A DNA stretch of 64,000 nt, taken from assembly GCA_024235215.1 (NCBI GenBank), contig JACKMU010000009.1, forward strand, positions 62,001 to 126,000. Direction: 5' to 3'. This document shows, one piece after another, positions 30,783-40,724 of the stretch. How positions within the stretch are numbered: the stretch's first letter is position 1; the number at the start of each line of letters is the position of its first letter. The notes under the pieces were generated by a model. The model searched no databases and had not been told where the DNA came from. It worked only from the letters and a program-made list of their open reading frames with translations. The position numbers and the translations under genes were made by a program. Origin of the DNA: Chromatiaceae bacterium (GTDB lineage Bacteria > Pseudomonadota > Gammaproteobacteria > Chromatiales > Chromatiaceae).

Positions 30783-32531
30783 ATGAACCGACAAACACTC
30801 CAATCCTGGCTGACTCTGCAGTGCCAGGCGATGCCCGGTGCGCATGCCGCCTGTGCCCGCATCGCTGCCACTCAGCGCAATGTAGAGTCGCTGGATGCCA
30901 GCTGGCCACATGGCGAACAGCCCGATGCCGAACTGAATCAACTGTTGGAGATGGCTTTGCAGAGCGGCGGCCCGGTGACATCCATACCGGCAGAGCAGCC
31001 GCTGCAGAGGCCTTCGCTGCTGCGCATCGCCCACCCGATCAACCATCGCGGCAGGAAGCTTGGCGCCATCGCAGTAGAGCTGACGCAGGTGCCGCGAGAT
31101 CAACAGGCAGCGGTGCTGCGCCTGATCGAGTGGGGCAACACCTGGCTGGAGCTGCTGTTCCGGGACGAGGATGCCAGCGAGCGGGAAGCAGATCCCCTGC
31201 CGCAGGCGCTGCAATGCATTCTCCAGTCCAATTCGCTGCAACAGGCGGTCATGGCGCTCACTGGATACCTGGCGCACAGTTACGCTTGCGAACGGGTCAG
31301 CCTGGGATGGACGAGCGGCTCGGGCATCCGCGTGATGGCAATTTCGGACAGCAGCTCGATCGTGCCGCGCAGTGTGCTCGCCCGGCAGTTGCGCGCTGCG
31401 ATGATGGAATCCATGGCACAACAACGGGTAGTGCACTGGCCGACAGAGACTCCCGAGCAGATACCTGCCCATCTGTCTCTGGCCAGAACAGAGCATGATT
31501 CGCAGATAATGACCTTGACGTTGGAGGATAACGGACGAAGCATCGCCGTACTCACCTTCGAAGCGCACAACCAGATACTCGCCAGTGCAGCGAAACAGCA
31601 GCAGATCGTTACACTGGCACGCCATCTGGGGCCGTTGCTGGCACTCAAACAGACGGGCGAGCGCCTGCTGCCGGGGCGGATTGCACAGTTGACGCGCAAC
31701 CGGGATGCCACCCCCGAGCAACACGGCGGGCGGCTCAAAGTGCTGCTGCTGACCTCCCTCCTGGCGCTGGGCGGCTATCTGCTGGCCGGCCAGGCTCCGC
31801 ACCGTATCTCCGGATCCGCCCAGATCGAGGGTGCCGTGCAGCGTGCACTGATCGCCCCATTCGATGGCTATGTCGCCGCCGCTTTCGTGCGTGCCGGCGA
31901 ACGCGTGGCGGCGGGATCGGTGATGGCCGAGCTGGACGACAGCGAACTGAAGCTGGAACAGCGTCAGCTCAACGGCGAGAAGATCGAACTGGAGAAGCAG
32001 TATCGTAAAGCGCTGGCCGGACTGGATCATGCCGAAGCGCGCATCCTGAAAGCGCAGATCGCTCAGGCTGAGGCACGTATCGATCTGGTGGGACAGACAC
32101 TGGGCCGGACCCGGTTGCGCGCCCCCTTTTCCGGTGTGGTGGTCAGCGGTGATCTGAGCCGCTCACTCGGCAAACCGGTTCGGCGCGGCGAAGTGCTGCT
32201 GGAACTGGCGCCACTCGACGCCTACCGGGTGGCTATCGAAATTGCCGATCAGGATATCTCCGCTATCGCGCTGGGGCAGCATGGAACGCTCATACTGGCT
32301 GCGCGACCCGGCGAAAAACTGGCGCTGGAGGTGATCAACATCACCCACATGCCCATTGACGAAGGCAACGGATTCCGGGTCGAGGCACGGCTGAGCGGTG
32401 ATCTCGAAAGCCTGCGGCCCGGTATGCGTGGCGTCGCCAAGGTGGAGGCGGGAGCGCGCAGCAGATTCTGGATCTGGACCCATGAGATCGGCGACTGGCT
32501 GGGATACCGTCTCTGGGCCTGGCTGCCGTGA
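30783..32531 (+). CDS. GAF-domain HlyD-type periplasmic adaptor
   Basis: 582 residues. The N-terminal half is cytosolic with a GAF-like fold, seen best at about 130-280 (LPQALQCILQSNSLQQAVMAL then CERVSLGWTSGSGIRVMAISD). One membrane segment (about 317-335, LKVLLLTSLLALGGYLLA) is followed by a HlyD/membrane-fusion arm: biotinyl-lipoyl half motifs (ALIAPFDGYVAAAFVRAGERV and TRLRAPFSGVVVSGDL), a helical hairpin between them, and a beta-barrel. The C-terminus is aromatic (WDWLGYRLWAWLP-like). A signal-sensing domain on an adaptor is unusual. The 3' end overlaps the next gene by four bases, so both belong to one transcript. Confidence 0.87.
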   Translation: MNRQTLQSWLTLQCQAMPGAHAACARIAATQRNVESLDASWPHGEQPDAELNQLLEMALQSGGPVTSIPAEQPLQRPSLLRIAHPINHRGRKLGAIAVELTQVPRDQQAAVLRLIEWGNTWLELLFRDEDASEREADPLPQALQCILQSNSLQQAVMALTGYLAHSYACERVSLGWTSGSGIRVMAISDSSSIVPRSVLARQLRAAMMESMAQQRVVHWPTETPEQIPAHLSLARTEHDSQIMTLTLEDNGRSIAVLTFEAHNQILASAAKQQQIVTLARHLGPLLALKQTGERLLPGRIAQLTRNRDATPEQHGGRLKVLLLTSLLALGGYLLAGQAPHRISGSAQIEGAVQRALIAPFDGYVAAAFVRAGERVAAGSVMAELDDSELKLEQRQLNGEKIELEKQYRKALAGLDHAEARILKAQIAQAEARIDLVGQTLGRTRLRAPFSGVVVSGDLSRSLGKPVRRGEVLLELAPLDAYRVAIEIADQDISAIALGQHGTLILAARPGEKLALEVINITHMPIDEGNGFRVEARLSGDLESLRPGMRGVAKVEAGARSRFWIWTHEIGDWLGYRLWAWLP

Positions 32532-34681
32532 ACCACTCCGGGCCACAGACAACACCGCTCTGGACACAGCTGAGTGGGCTGCGACCCCGCCTGCGTTCAC
32601 ACATCACCTGGCATCGGCAGACCCACCGTGGGCACGACTGGATACTGCTCGAGGATCGGGCGACAAACCGCCATTACCACCTCACCGAACCGGCCTGGCG
32701 ACTGCTGCAGCGACTCGATGGAGAGCGCAGCGTCGCACAGGCACTCGCTTGCGCCTGGCTCACCGACGAGTTGACTGCCGCCCGGCAGCAGGAGGCGGTG
32801 GAGCTGCTACGACGACTGCAGGCGGCAAACCTGTTGGTTTATCCCGAAAATGATCCGAGTAACCGTCTCTACGAGCAGTGGCGCAAACAGCGCACCAGGT
32901 CGCATCACGCCCAGCTCATGCGGCCACTGGCGCTGCGCCTGCCGCTGTTCGATCCCACCCCACTGTTGCAGCGACTCGCCCCACTGGCCCGGCCACTGTT
33001 CCATTGGAGCTCGCTGCTCATCTGGATCACGCTGGTGCTGCTGGCCGTTGTGCTCGGACTGCAGCATGGCAGCGCCTTGTCCGCGCATGCTGAGGGCAGA
33101 TTTATCGATCCTGGCAACCTGGCGCTGCTGTGGCTGGCCTATCCGCTGGTCAAAGGGCTGCATGAACTGGGACATGCGCTGGCAATCCACCGTTGGGGAG
33201 GCCAGGTGCACGAACTCGGCCTGATGCTGCTGGTCTTCGTTCCGGTCCCTTACGTCGAGGCCTCTGCGGCCACCGCTTTTCCGGGCAAGTACCAGCGCAT
33301 TCTGGTGGGGGCTGCCGGCATCATGGTGGAACTGCTGGTGAGCGCGCTCGCACTGCTGCTCTGGCTGGCGGTCGAACCGGGCTGGGTGCGCGACCTGGCG
33401 TTCGATCTCTGCGTGATTGGTGGGGTCTCGGCGCTGCTCTTCAACGGCAATCCGCTACTCAGATTCGACGGCTATTACGTCTTCAGTGACCTGTTGGAGA
33501 TTCCCAACCTGGCCAGCCGCGCACAGCACTACTACGCCTATCTGGGACAGCGTTACCTGCTCGGTCTGCGCAGTGTAACATCGCCGGTGGTCGCCCGCGG
33601 GGAACGCGGCTGGTTCCTGTGCTACGGTGCCGCCGCTTTCCTCTACCGGATCTTCATCAGCCTGGTGATCACGCTCTACGTCGCCGGTAAGTTCTTCGTG
33701 GTCGGCTTGCTGCTGGCGCTCTGGGTGGTGTTGTCGCAGCTGCTGCTGCCCCTGCTGCGACTGCTCAGATATCTCTTCTGCAGCCCCGAGCTGGCAGAGA
33801 GACGCAGCCGGGCAGTGCTGCTGGCGGTGGTGTTTGCCAGCTCCACTGCCGCCCTCCTGCTGTTGCTACCGCTCCCCTCCAACACGCTTGCCGAAGGGGT
33901 CATCCGTCTGCCGGAAAACGCGATCCTTCGTGCCGACGAGTCGGGCGAGGTGGTCGAACTGCTGCGCCGGGATGGCGAACGGGTCGAACGGGGTGAAGCA
34001 CTGATCCGTCTGCAGCAGCCGGCATTGACCGCCCGCGCGCGTATCCTCTCCGCACGGGCGGGCGAATTACGAGCGCGCATGGAGCAGGTGCAGATGCGGG
34101 ACCGGGTGGAAACCGCGATTCTTCGTGAACAGTTGACCGCGGTGGAGGTGGAGCTGACTGAACTCGAACAGCGCCTCGACGCACTTACTCTGACCAGTCC
34201 GGCAACCGGTGAGCTTGATCTGGTACGGCCGGACGATCTGCCTGGACGCTATCTGGAGAAAGGCAGCGTGCTGGGACTGGTTCATGGTGAAGGTGCGGCG
34301 ATCGCCAGCGTGGTGATTCCACAAACAGATGCGGGTCTCGTACGCCGCCAGACGCACAGTGTCTCAGCGCGTTTTCCCGGCCGGCCGGAGAGCGAATCTT
34401 CGGTAACGCTGGTAGCCGACGTCCCCTCAGGCTCCTACCTGTTGCCCAGTCCGGCACTGGGATCCAAGGCCGGGGGTCGGATCCGTGTGGACAGCCGCGA
34501 CGAGCGCGGCATCACCGCGCTGGAACCGATCTTTCAGTACGACATCCGCCTGCCGCAGCAGGTGTTGCGCGCCATTCCCGGTGCACGCATCCAGGTGCGT
34601 TTCGAACACCCCCCCGAAACCCTGGCCAGCCGCTGGTACCGCTCACTGCGCCAGCTGCTGCTGTCCCGGCTGGGCGCCTGA
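32528..34681 (+). CDS. PqqD-like / M50 metalloprotease / HlyD fusion
   Basis: 717 residues. About 30-110 resembles PqqD-type peptide-binding domains (DWILLEDRATNRHYHLTEPAW then LLQRLDGERSVAQAL). About 155-430 is a polytopic membrane domain with the site-2-protease signature: HELGH at 212-216 and NPLLRFDGYY with Asp314 as third zinc ligand. From about 455 a HlyD-like arm follows (lipoyl half motifs ILRADESGEVVELLRRDGERV and LTSPATGELDLVRPDDLPG, helical hairpin, barrel). Proteins of this build are annotated as putative peptide zinc metalloproteases, by analogy with Bacillus YydH. With the overlapping GAF-HlyD gene it probably forms an envelope complex; its substrate may be the giant protein downstream or an unseen peptide (inference). 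Confidence 0.85.
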   Translation: MNHSGPQTTPLWTQLSGLRPRLRSHITWHRQTHRGHDWILLEDRATNRHYHLTEPAWRLLQRLDGERSVAQALACAWLTDELTAARQQEAVELLRRLQAANLLVYPENDPSNRLYEQWRKQRTRSHHAQLMRPLALRLPLFDPTPLLQRLAPLARPLFHWSSLLIWITLVLLAVVLGLQHGSALSAHAEGRFIDPGNLALLWLAYPLVKGLHELGHALAIHRWGGQVHELGLMLLVFVPVPYVEASAATAFPGKYQRILVGAAGIMVELLVSALALLLWLAVEPGWVRDLAFDLCVIGGVSALLFNGNPLLRFDGYYVFSDLLEIPNLASRAQHYYAYLGQRYLLGLRSVTSPVVARGERGWFLCYGAAAFLYRIFISLVITLYVAGKFFVVGLLLALWVVLSQLLLPLLRLLRYLFCSPELAERRSRAVLLAVVFASSTAALLLLLPLPSNTLAEGVIRLPENAILRADESGEVVELLRRDGERVERGEALIRLQQPALTARARILSARAGELRARMEQVQMRDRVETAILREQLTAVEVELTELEQRLDALTLTSPATGELDLVRPDDLPGRYLEKGSVLGLVHGEGAAIASVVIPQTDAGLVRRQTHSVSARFPGRPESESSVTLVADVPSGSYLLPSPALGSKAGGRIRVDSRDERGITALEPIFQYDIRLPQQVLRAIPGARIQVRFEHPPETLASRWYRSLRQLLLSRLGA

Positions 34682-35118
34682 CCATCCCGGCTCGAAATAA
34701 CCCTGACAAGACCGCATTCGCCGTACTCAGGCGGAGCCAATGAGGTTCCGGGGTACCCTCAAGCACTGTTTCGGGTTGATTGATACCTGTCAACCCAGGC
34801 TTTAGAGAAAAGGATTGTTTATGCTACCATCCGACGACAGGCTCCTTTGATGATGCCGCTGATGTAGCCACCGCTGCGGCTGTTGTGACCGCCCTGACCG
34901 AGCACCCGTCGCAACGCAGCGAACTATCGACCCGATCCTCGTGGCATTTGCTGCGGCCACAACCGCCGCATCCCGCCTGCTGTCGCGCCGCAACATGCAG
35001 CTGACGCACCTGCCTCGAAAAGGCAGAACGGCTGTTCAGCGCCGGCCCGATTGAGTCTCTTTCTTAAAACTTGCGATAGCCGGACACATCGCCGACAAAA
35101 ACAATAAGGAAATGTGCG
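34682..35118. other. 437-base gap between M50-HlyD gene and giant protein gene
   Basis: An inverted repeat GGGTTGA (34774-34780) / TCAACCC (34791-34797) with a ten-base loop lies early in the gap. Small open frames occur on both strands. The most peptide-like is on the minus strand, 34817-34900, GTG start, about 28 codons, containing GQGGHNSRSGGYISGIIKG. A second minus frame from 35009 is cysteine-rich (AGCGGCGRSKC). Neither has a clear ribosome-binding site, and the plus strand is equally open, so no gene is called. Confidence 0.35.
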
Positions 35119-38100
35119 ATGCAAGAACAATTTTCTCCGGAATCATCTTGGCCTGACCGATTTGCTCCCTGCGCCGCGGCCTGCTTATTGGCATGCCTGC
35201 TGTTTGCACTGCCAACCGGCGTTTTGGCCAGCGTCAAGCTGTATACCCACCTCGACGACTTCAATAAGGCGGTTTTCCAGTCAGAACTGTTCGAGTTCAC
35301 CGCTGCCAATGTGCTCAAGGCCGACGAGGTGAATTCCCTGCCCGGTCGGAATACTGGGGTTGGGGTTGTGGCAGCACCCAACGAAGGCCGGTCACTGTCG
35401 TTCAATCGCTGGAACACCGACCTGTTCTACAGCTTCCGGTTCACTGCCCTCTCCAGCACGAACGGTTCGATCACCTTCGACGACGATGAAGAGGCCGGAA
35501 ACCTCCCCAATTTCGACAATGCGCTCTCTCCCGGCGATATCGATAACGGCGAGAATGACGATTGGCGCGTGCGGGTAAGCGGCCGTGAGCCCCTGCGTGG
35601 CTTCGCCTTCGTGTTGCGCGACAACCATGATACCGACGGCGAAACCATCCGCCTGTACGATGCACAAGGCGCACTGGTAGGCCAGGTCGCGGTCGGCAAC
35701 CAGCCCGTCAACGCCTTTCTCGGCGTGGTCAGCGATACACCGTTTGTCGAAATACGCTACGATGAGGATGCCGGCGGCGATGACATCGCTGTCGCCGACC
35801 TGCGCTTCGCGCGCGCCAGCGACGTGGATAACGCCGGGCTGAAAAAGGCGAACAAAGCTCTGGCCGCCACCAACCTCGCCGCCGTCGGTACCGGCATCGC
35901 TTCGTCGCCCCCGGTCTCGACCGTTGCCGGTGTGGCAGACATCGCCAGCAATGTGGCGCTGAAGTTCATACCCGCGGTATTACACGCCCCCGCGGACGTG
36001 GCCAGGCGTCCAAACTCTGCGGACAAGTGTCGTTACGAATTCGACCTGCCGCAGGACGGCTATCTCTATTCCAATCTGTTCGGCCTGGTCGATACCGGCC
36101 CGGTTCCCGCAGACTGGGGGGCCTTTGGCGCACCGGTGGTCAACCATGCCAACACGGAAGTGCTGGTCGGCGCGCTCAGCCCCCACATACCTGGGCAGCC
36201 CGGCTACACCGGCTCGGTGCTGGTGGACGGACTGTCCTCCGCCGACCCCATACCGGTCTCCCTGCCTGCAGGCCACAACCCGATCACCTGGGAAGCCATC
36301 TCCCTATACGATCCGGTATTCGACGTGGTACTACCGAGCGCACTGCTGCCGGTCGATCTGTCGACCAAACCGAAGGCTGCCAGCAAAGCCGCTGCGGATG
36401 CCGGAAACGCCTCGCTGGCCGCCAGAGCCTGGCAGGGGTTGAAGCGCTTCTTCGTCAACACCGCGAAAAAAGTCAACGTTGCCATCAAGAAATGTGTCGG
36501 CAACAAGCAACAGTGCGCCTCAGAAGCGACCGGCAAACTGTACAAGATCGGCAGGAAAAAAGCCGCAACCTTCGCCGCCGACAGCCTGCTTGGCAGTGAG
36601 GAAGCCAGGGGTGCCAACACACGCGAGCAGATTTTCACCGTGTTTGACGAGGTGCCACCGACGCTGACCGTGAACTCCCCGGTACTGGAGTTCGAGGCGA
36701 CCGACTTCGGCGGTATCGCCACCCGGCGCATCTACGACGACATCCTGACCAGCATCGCTGCCAGCGACGGCTGCGACCGTCCGGTCAGCCTGATCAGCGA
36801 TATGCCGGGCCTGCTGCCATTGGGCGAGACCGTCGTCACCTGGACCGCACGGGACCAGGGGCCGAAAGACAGAACCCTGGCGCCCAACGAGGTGCAGGCG
36901 ACCCAGCTCATCCGCATCGTCGACACCCAGGCGCCGATCATGGTGCCGCCATCAGGCAAGGTGGTCGAGGTGCCTGCCGGTACCGGCGGCCTGACCCGTG
37001 CCGCGGTCTCACTCGGGCAACCGCGCGTGGTCGACCTCGCCGATCCGCTGCCGGAGGTGAGCAGCGATGCACCTGCAACTTTCCCGGTGGATACCCGTAC
37101 CGAGGTGCTGTGGGAAGCCGCGGACCATGCCTCTCCGCCCAACGTGGCCGTCGCCACGCAGCTGATCACGGTGAAGACCGCTGGCACCAATCACGCCCCT
37201 CGGGTCGATAACGCCAGCACCAGCACGCTGACCTCGCAGCCGGTCGACATCGTGCTGAGTGGCGTGGATGACGATCTCCTCGATGGACGTCACGACCCGC
37301 TGGGTTTCGAGATTGTGGACCATCCCGGCCACGGTGAGTTCGTTGCCCCTCTGTATCCGTTCTTCATAGAGGACTACCGCACCCAGCCGGATGGCCCCTA
37401 CCCGCAGGCATTCGATCCCAACAACAGTGATCCACCCTCGCAGTGGTTCTACCATAACGTCTGCACTTCGGAGCGCTACTCCATCGATCTCGATTGGGTC
37501 TATAAGCCCAAATTCATCTCGGTCGGCGACGATCGTGAAGTCTTTTTCCTCGACGAATTCTGGTACTGCAACAACAGTTCCAGCAATGCACAGCCGACAC
37601 AGCGCATCTCGCGTTGGAACGCCGAAGGGAACTTCATCGGTATGATCGAGATTCCTGACGCGAACCGGGCCAACGACACCTTCGTCAAGGATGCCTACGG
37701 GAATCTGCACACCATCACCCTGGACTATGGAACCCGTCTGATCCTGCAACTGATGAGTTCCGATATCACCGGACGCGACTACTGGAACAACCACCGCCTC
37801 AAGGCCTGGGAGATCAACGACAGTTCCACCGACAATACCAACCCCAGGTTGCACGCGACGACCCTGGTATATGCCCGGCTCGACATCGAACGCGGTCTGC
37901 TCTATGCGCATGACAAGCAGGAGGTGTTCGTCTTCGACGTGCGTGCCGATTTCGAACGCGACTTCCTCAGCAACGAGACGCACAAGCTGCAGCCGGAAGA
38001 GCTGCTCGGCATACTTGCCGACGGCAGGACCATCCTGGATCGCAGTTGCGGCTCGGAGAAGGACGGCTTTGCCATGGAGTTGGACTCCACCGGCGCCCTG

Positions 38101-40479
38101 TATATCGTCGACACCTGTGCCAACCGGATTCACAAGTTCGAGGCCTCCGGATTCGACGCCGACGGCAACTTCGTGCCGGGTAAACATGTCGGCTGGATGG
38201 GGCGTTGCGAAGAGAGCACCAACAAGGCGTGCGACACACTGACCAAGACCTCGCGCGGCTACAGTTGTACCGACGCAACCTGCACTCGCGACCTCGCCAA
38301 CACCTCCGGCGACTACCCCGGCCAGTTCTACCACCCCACCTTTGTCGCCATGGGACCCAACGACGTCCTGTATGTCGCGGACACGGCCAATGCGCGCATC
38401 CAGCGTTTCGGCGCCGACGGCACGTTCGCCGGCGAGGCCATCTCCACCGGCAGCGGCATCAATCGCGGCGAAAACCCCGGCTTCGTGCTAGGCAATATGG
38501 GCAATCCCAAGATGGTGTCGGTCAACTCGACCCAGTTCTACGTAGTCGACCAGGCGGAATCCTTCGTGCATGTGTTCGAAACTTTGCCGTTCAAGGATGT
38601 GACCGACGACTCGGTGACCGTCACCTATGTCTCGGACTTCGACTTCCACTCGGCCACGGATAGCTTCACCTACCGCGCCAGCGACGGATTAGCGCACAGC
38701 GCACTGGGCACCGCCACCATCAACGTGGCGCGCAACTTTCGAGCCCCCATCGCCGAGGACAGCAAGAGGGCAACCGACGAGGACACCCCGTTGGCTTTCG
38801 AACTGCAGGGGGACGATCCGGACGGCATCGTAGGCAAGGATTTCAACGGCCTCGACACCCTGAGCTACGAGATCGTCACGCCACCGGCGAACGGCGTCGT
38901 CAGTGGTTCCGGCGCAGCACGCACCTACACGCCCTCCGCCAATTTCAACGGCAGCGACACCTTCACCTTCCGTGTTCATGACGGCAACGAGTATTCACAA
39001 GCCGCCACCGTCGACATCACCGTGCTACCGGTCAATGACCCGCCGGTCATCAGTTCGGTCAAATTGCCGAGCCGTATCGGCCGCGGCTTCCAGGTGTTGC
39101 ACGAGGGTGTGTTCACGGACGATGACACAGACGGTCACCAGGCGACCGTCGCCTGGGGAGTCGGAGAGCCGACCGACTCCACCGGCGGCATCGTCGACCC
39201 GGGGAACGGTGCTTCGCCGTATATCGACGGCGTTGCAGTCATGGAGCCATTGGCCCTGGACAATGAGGGCAAAACCCTCGCTCAGCATGTCTATGATGGA
39301 AGCGGTGCAAAGAGCATCACCCTTTGCGTCAGCGACGCGCAGCAGCAGCAGCACTGTACGTCACGCGCCGTGACCGTGGGCACCTATGCCAACCTCTCCT
39401 TCGCCCTGAACAGTGACAGCGAAGCAGTCGGCAGCGCCGGGATAGAGGTGACAGCCAGCTTGACCAATACCCTGCCAGAGGGCTGGGAAGGTTTGTCCGC
39501 CATGAACGTGACCATCGTTCAGGATCCGTCGGACCTGCTCGAAACCACCACGATCACACTCGGCTCCCCCGTCTGTGGGGTACAGAACGGACTCGCTTAT
39601 TGCAGCCCGCAGACTCTCAGTCCGGGCGGATCGGAAACCCTGAGGCTCCGGGTGCACGCTAAGCAGGCGGTGCTGTACGACACCGATACCCTGCTTGCCC
39701 TGCACGCCACGACCACGACCCCCGCATTGCTCGACGACTACCTGGGCGCCATTGCGCTGCGCGTGCTGGCCGACCCTACCGATAGCGACAGTGACGGGAT
39801 GACCGATGCTTTCGAAGCGGCCTTTGGTCTGGACAAGCACGACCCGTCCGATGCCGGCACTGACCGGGACGGCGATGGACTGAGCAACCTGGATGAATAC
39901 CTGCAGCGGACCAACCCTCGAAAACGCGACACTGACGGAGACGGCATTTCCGATGATGCCGAAATCACCCTGGGCACGAACCCGGTCAAAGCGGACAGCG
40001 ACCAGGACGGCCTGCCCGACGGATGGGAGCAAGAGAAGGGACTCGACCCGTTGGATGGCACAGATGCGGATCGCGATCAGGACCAGGACGGTCTCACCAC
40101 CGGCGAGGAATACCTGCTGGGCAGCCATCCTCTGATCGCCGACAGCGACAACGACACAGTGCTGGATGGTTCGGACAACTGCCTGCTGACGCCCAACCCG
40201 GCACAGACCAACAACGACGGCGATGCCGCGGGCGACGCCTGTGACAGTGACGACGACAATGACGGCATGCCTGACTGGTTTGAGAATCAATATGGTCTCG
40301 ACCGGTACTCAGCCGTCGATGCCAGCGAGGATGCCGATGGCGACGGACTGACCAACCGCGAGGAGTACGCAGGTGGCACCGATCCCACCAATCCGGATAC
40401 CGATGGGGACGGCATCGATGACCTGCAAGAGCGTAACGCGGCAGCCCTGATGGGGATTCTTCCAATCATTCTGGAGTAG
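35119..40479 (+). CDS. Giant exported protein with HYR/Ig, NHL, cadherin-like and TSP type-3 repeats
   Basis: 1786 residues; ATG preceded by AAGGAAA. A signal peptide (about 1-37, ending in LFALPTGVLA) sends it out of the cytosol. About 38-231 is a beta-rich domain like those of PEP-CTERM-type surface proteins. HYR/Ig-like repeats lie at about 511-691. NHL-type beta-propeller blades lie around 990-1150 (GALYIVDTCANRIHKF, DVLYVADTANARIQRF). A cadherin-like domain spans about 1208-1306 (DTFTFRVHDGNEYS, VLPVNDPPV). Nine thrombospondin type-3 / DxDxDG calcium loops follow at about 1553-1771. The end is a short hydrophobic tail (LMGILPIILE), not a PEP-CTERM or autotransporter. Probably a calcium-stabilised surface or secreted adhesin; the M50-HlyD pair upstream is a candidate exporter or processor. 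Confidence 0.88.
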   Translation: MQEQFSPESSWPDRFAPCAAACLLACLLFALPTGVLASVKLYTHLDDFNKAVFQSELFEFTAANVLKADEVNSLPGRNTGVGVVAAPNEGRSLSFNRWNTDLFYSFRFTALSSTNGSITFDDDEEAGNLPNFDNALSPGDIDNGENDDWRVRVSGREPLRGFAFVLRDNHDTDGETIRLYDAQGALVGQVAVGNQPVNAFLGVVSDTPFVEIRYDEDAGGDDIAVADLRFARASDVDNAGLKKANKALAATNLAAVGTGIASSPPVSTVAGVADIASNVALKFIPAVLHAPADVARRPNSADKCRYEFDLPQDGYLYSNLFGLVDTGPVPADWGAFGAPVVNHANTEVLVGALSPHIPGQPGYTGSVLVDGLSSADPIPVSLPAGHNPITWEAISLYDPVFDVVLPSALLPVDLSTKPKAASKAAADAGNASLAARAWQGLKRFFVNTAKKVNVAIKKCVGNKQQCASEATGKLYKIGRKKAATFAADSLLGSEEARGANTREQIFTVFDEVPPTLTVNSPVLEFEATDFGGIATRRIYDDILTSIAASDGCDRPVSLISDMPGLLPLGETVVTWTARDQGPKDRTLAPNEVQATQLIRIVDTQAPIMVPPSGKVVEVPAGTGGLTRAAVSLGQPRVVDLADPLPEVSSDAPATFPVDTRTEVLWEAADHASPPNVAVATQLITVKTAGTNHAPRVDNASTSTLTSQPVDIVLSGVDDDLLDGRHDPLGFEIVDHPGHGEFVAPLYPFFIEDYRTQPDGPYPQAFDPNNSDPPSQWFYHNVCTSERYSIDLDWVYKPKFISVGDDREVFFLDEFWYCNNSSSNAQPTQRISRWNAEGNFIGMIEIPDANRANDTFVKDAYGNLHTITLDYGTRLILQLMSSDITGRDYWNNHRLKAWEINDSSTDNTNPRLHATTLVYARLDIERGLLYAHDKQEVFVFDVRADFERDFLSNETHKLQPEELLGILADGRTILDRSCGSEKDGFAMELDSTGALYIVDTCANRIHKFEASGFDADGNFVPGKHVGWMGRCEESTNKACDTLTKTSRGYSCTDATCTRDLANTSGDYPGQFYHPTFVAMGPNDVLYVADTANARIQRFGADGTFAGEAISTGSGINRGENPGFVLGNMGNPKMVSVNSTQFYVVDQAESFVHVFETLPFKDVTDDSVTVTYVSDFDFHSATDSFTYRASDGLAHSALGTATINVARNFRAPIAEDSKRATDEDTPLAFELQGDDPDGIVGKDFNGLDTLSYEIVTPPANGVVSGSGAARTYTPSANFNGSDTFTFRVHDGNEYSQAATVDITVLPVNDPPVISSVKLPSRIGRGFQVLHEGVFTDDDTDGHQATVAWGVGEPTDSTGGIVDPGNGASPYIDGVAVMEPLALDNEGKTLAQHVYDGSGAKSITLCVSDAQQQQHCTSRAVTVGTYANLSFALNSDSEAVGSAGIEVTASLTNTLPEGWEGLSAMNVTIVQDPSDLLETTTITLGSPVCGVQNGLAYCSPQTLSPGGSETLRLRVHAKQAVLYDTDTLLALHATTTTPALLDDYLGAIALRVLADPTDSDSDGMTDAFEAAFGLDKHDPSDAGTDRDGDGLSNLDEYLQRTNPRKRDTDGDGISDDAEITLGTNPVKADSDQDGLPDGWEQEKGLDPLDGTDADRDQDQDGLTTGEEYLLGSHPLIADSDNDTVLDGSDNCLLTPNPAQTNNDGDAAGDACDSDDDNDGMPDWFENQYGLDRYSAVDASEDADGDGLTNREEYAGGTDPTNPDTDGDGIDDLQERNAAALMGILPIILE

Positions 40480-40724
40480 ATAGATAGGTTTCTGCCGGAA
40501 ACGGCACAGACTCCCTCGGCACAGGGTGGTACCGACATTTTCAATGGCGATGAGTCAATTGACCCTGTCGGTTGGAAACCCGGCTGGAGAGAGCTGTTTC
40601 GCTCCTCAAAAGGGGTATCGCAACGCACCGCACGGAAGTTCAGCAAAACCTTTGTAGAACTACAGTTTTTCCGGCTGTTGCCGATAGCCATGCCAAGGAG
40701 TACGCCGAACCCAAAGCCAACTGA
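40480..40724. other. Spacer after the giant protein gene
   Basis: A small GNRA-capped hairpin, TGCCG-GAAA-CGGCA (40493-40506), lies 13 bases after the stop but has no T-run. Nothing else recognisable precedes the degraded frame that starts near 40725. Confidence 0.35.

Noticed and set aside
30765..32030. 421-codon minus-strand frame over the GAF-HlyD gene
   Set aside because: Gln/Arg/His-rich mirror frame with no recognisable domain; the plus strand encodes a recognisable GAF-HlyD protein.
34845..34856. CGACAGGCTCC matches the end of the MITE at 49903-50064
   Set aside because: Only 11 bases agree and there is no partner end or internal similarity nearby, so it is likely coincidence.
37009..38334. 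441-codon frame on the minus strand inside the giant protein gene
   Set aside because: It is a mirror frame caused by GC-rich codons of the real gene; composition is Val/Gly/Arg-rich without motifs, while the plus-strand protein has clear NHL and HYR motifs.
40493..40506. Hairpin after the giant protein gene as a terminator
   Set aside because: The stem is only five pairs and no T-run follows.
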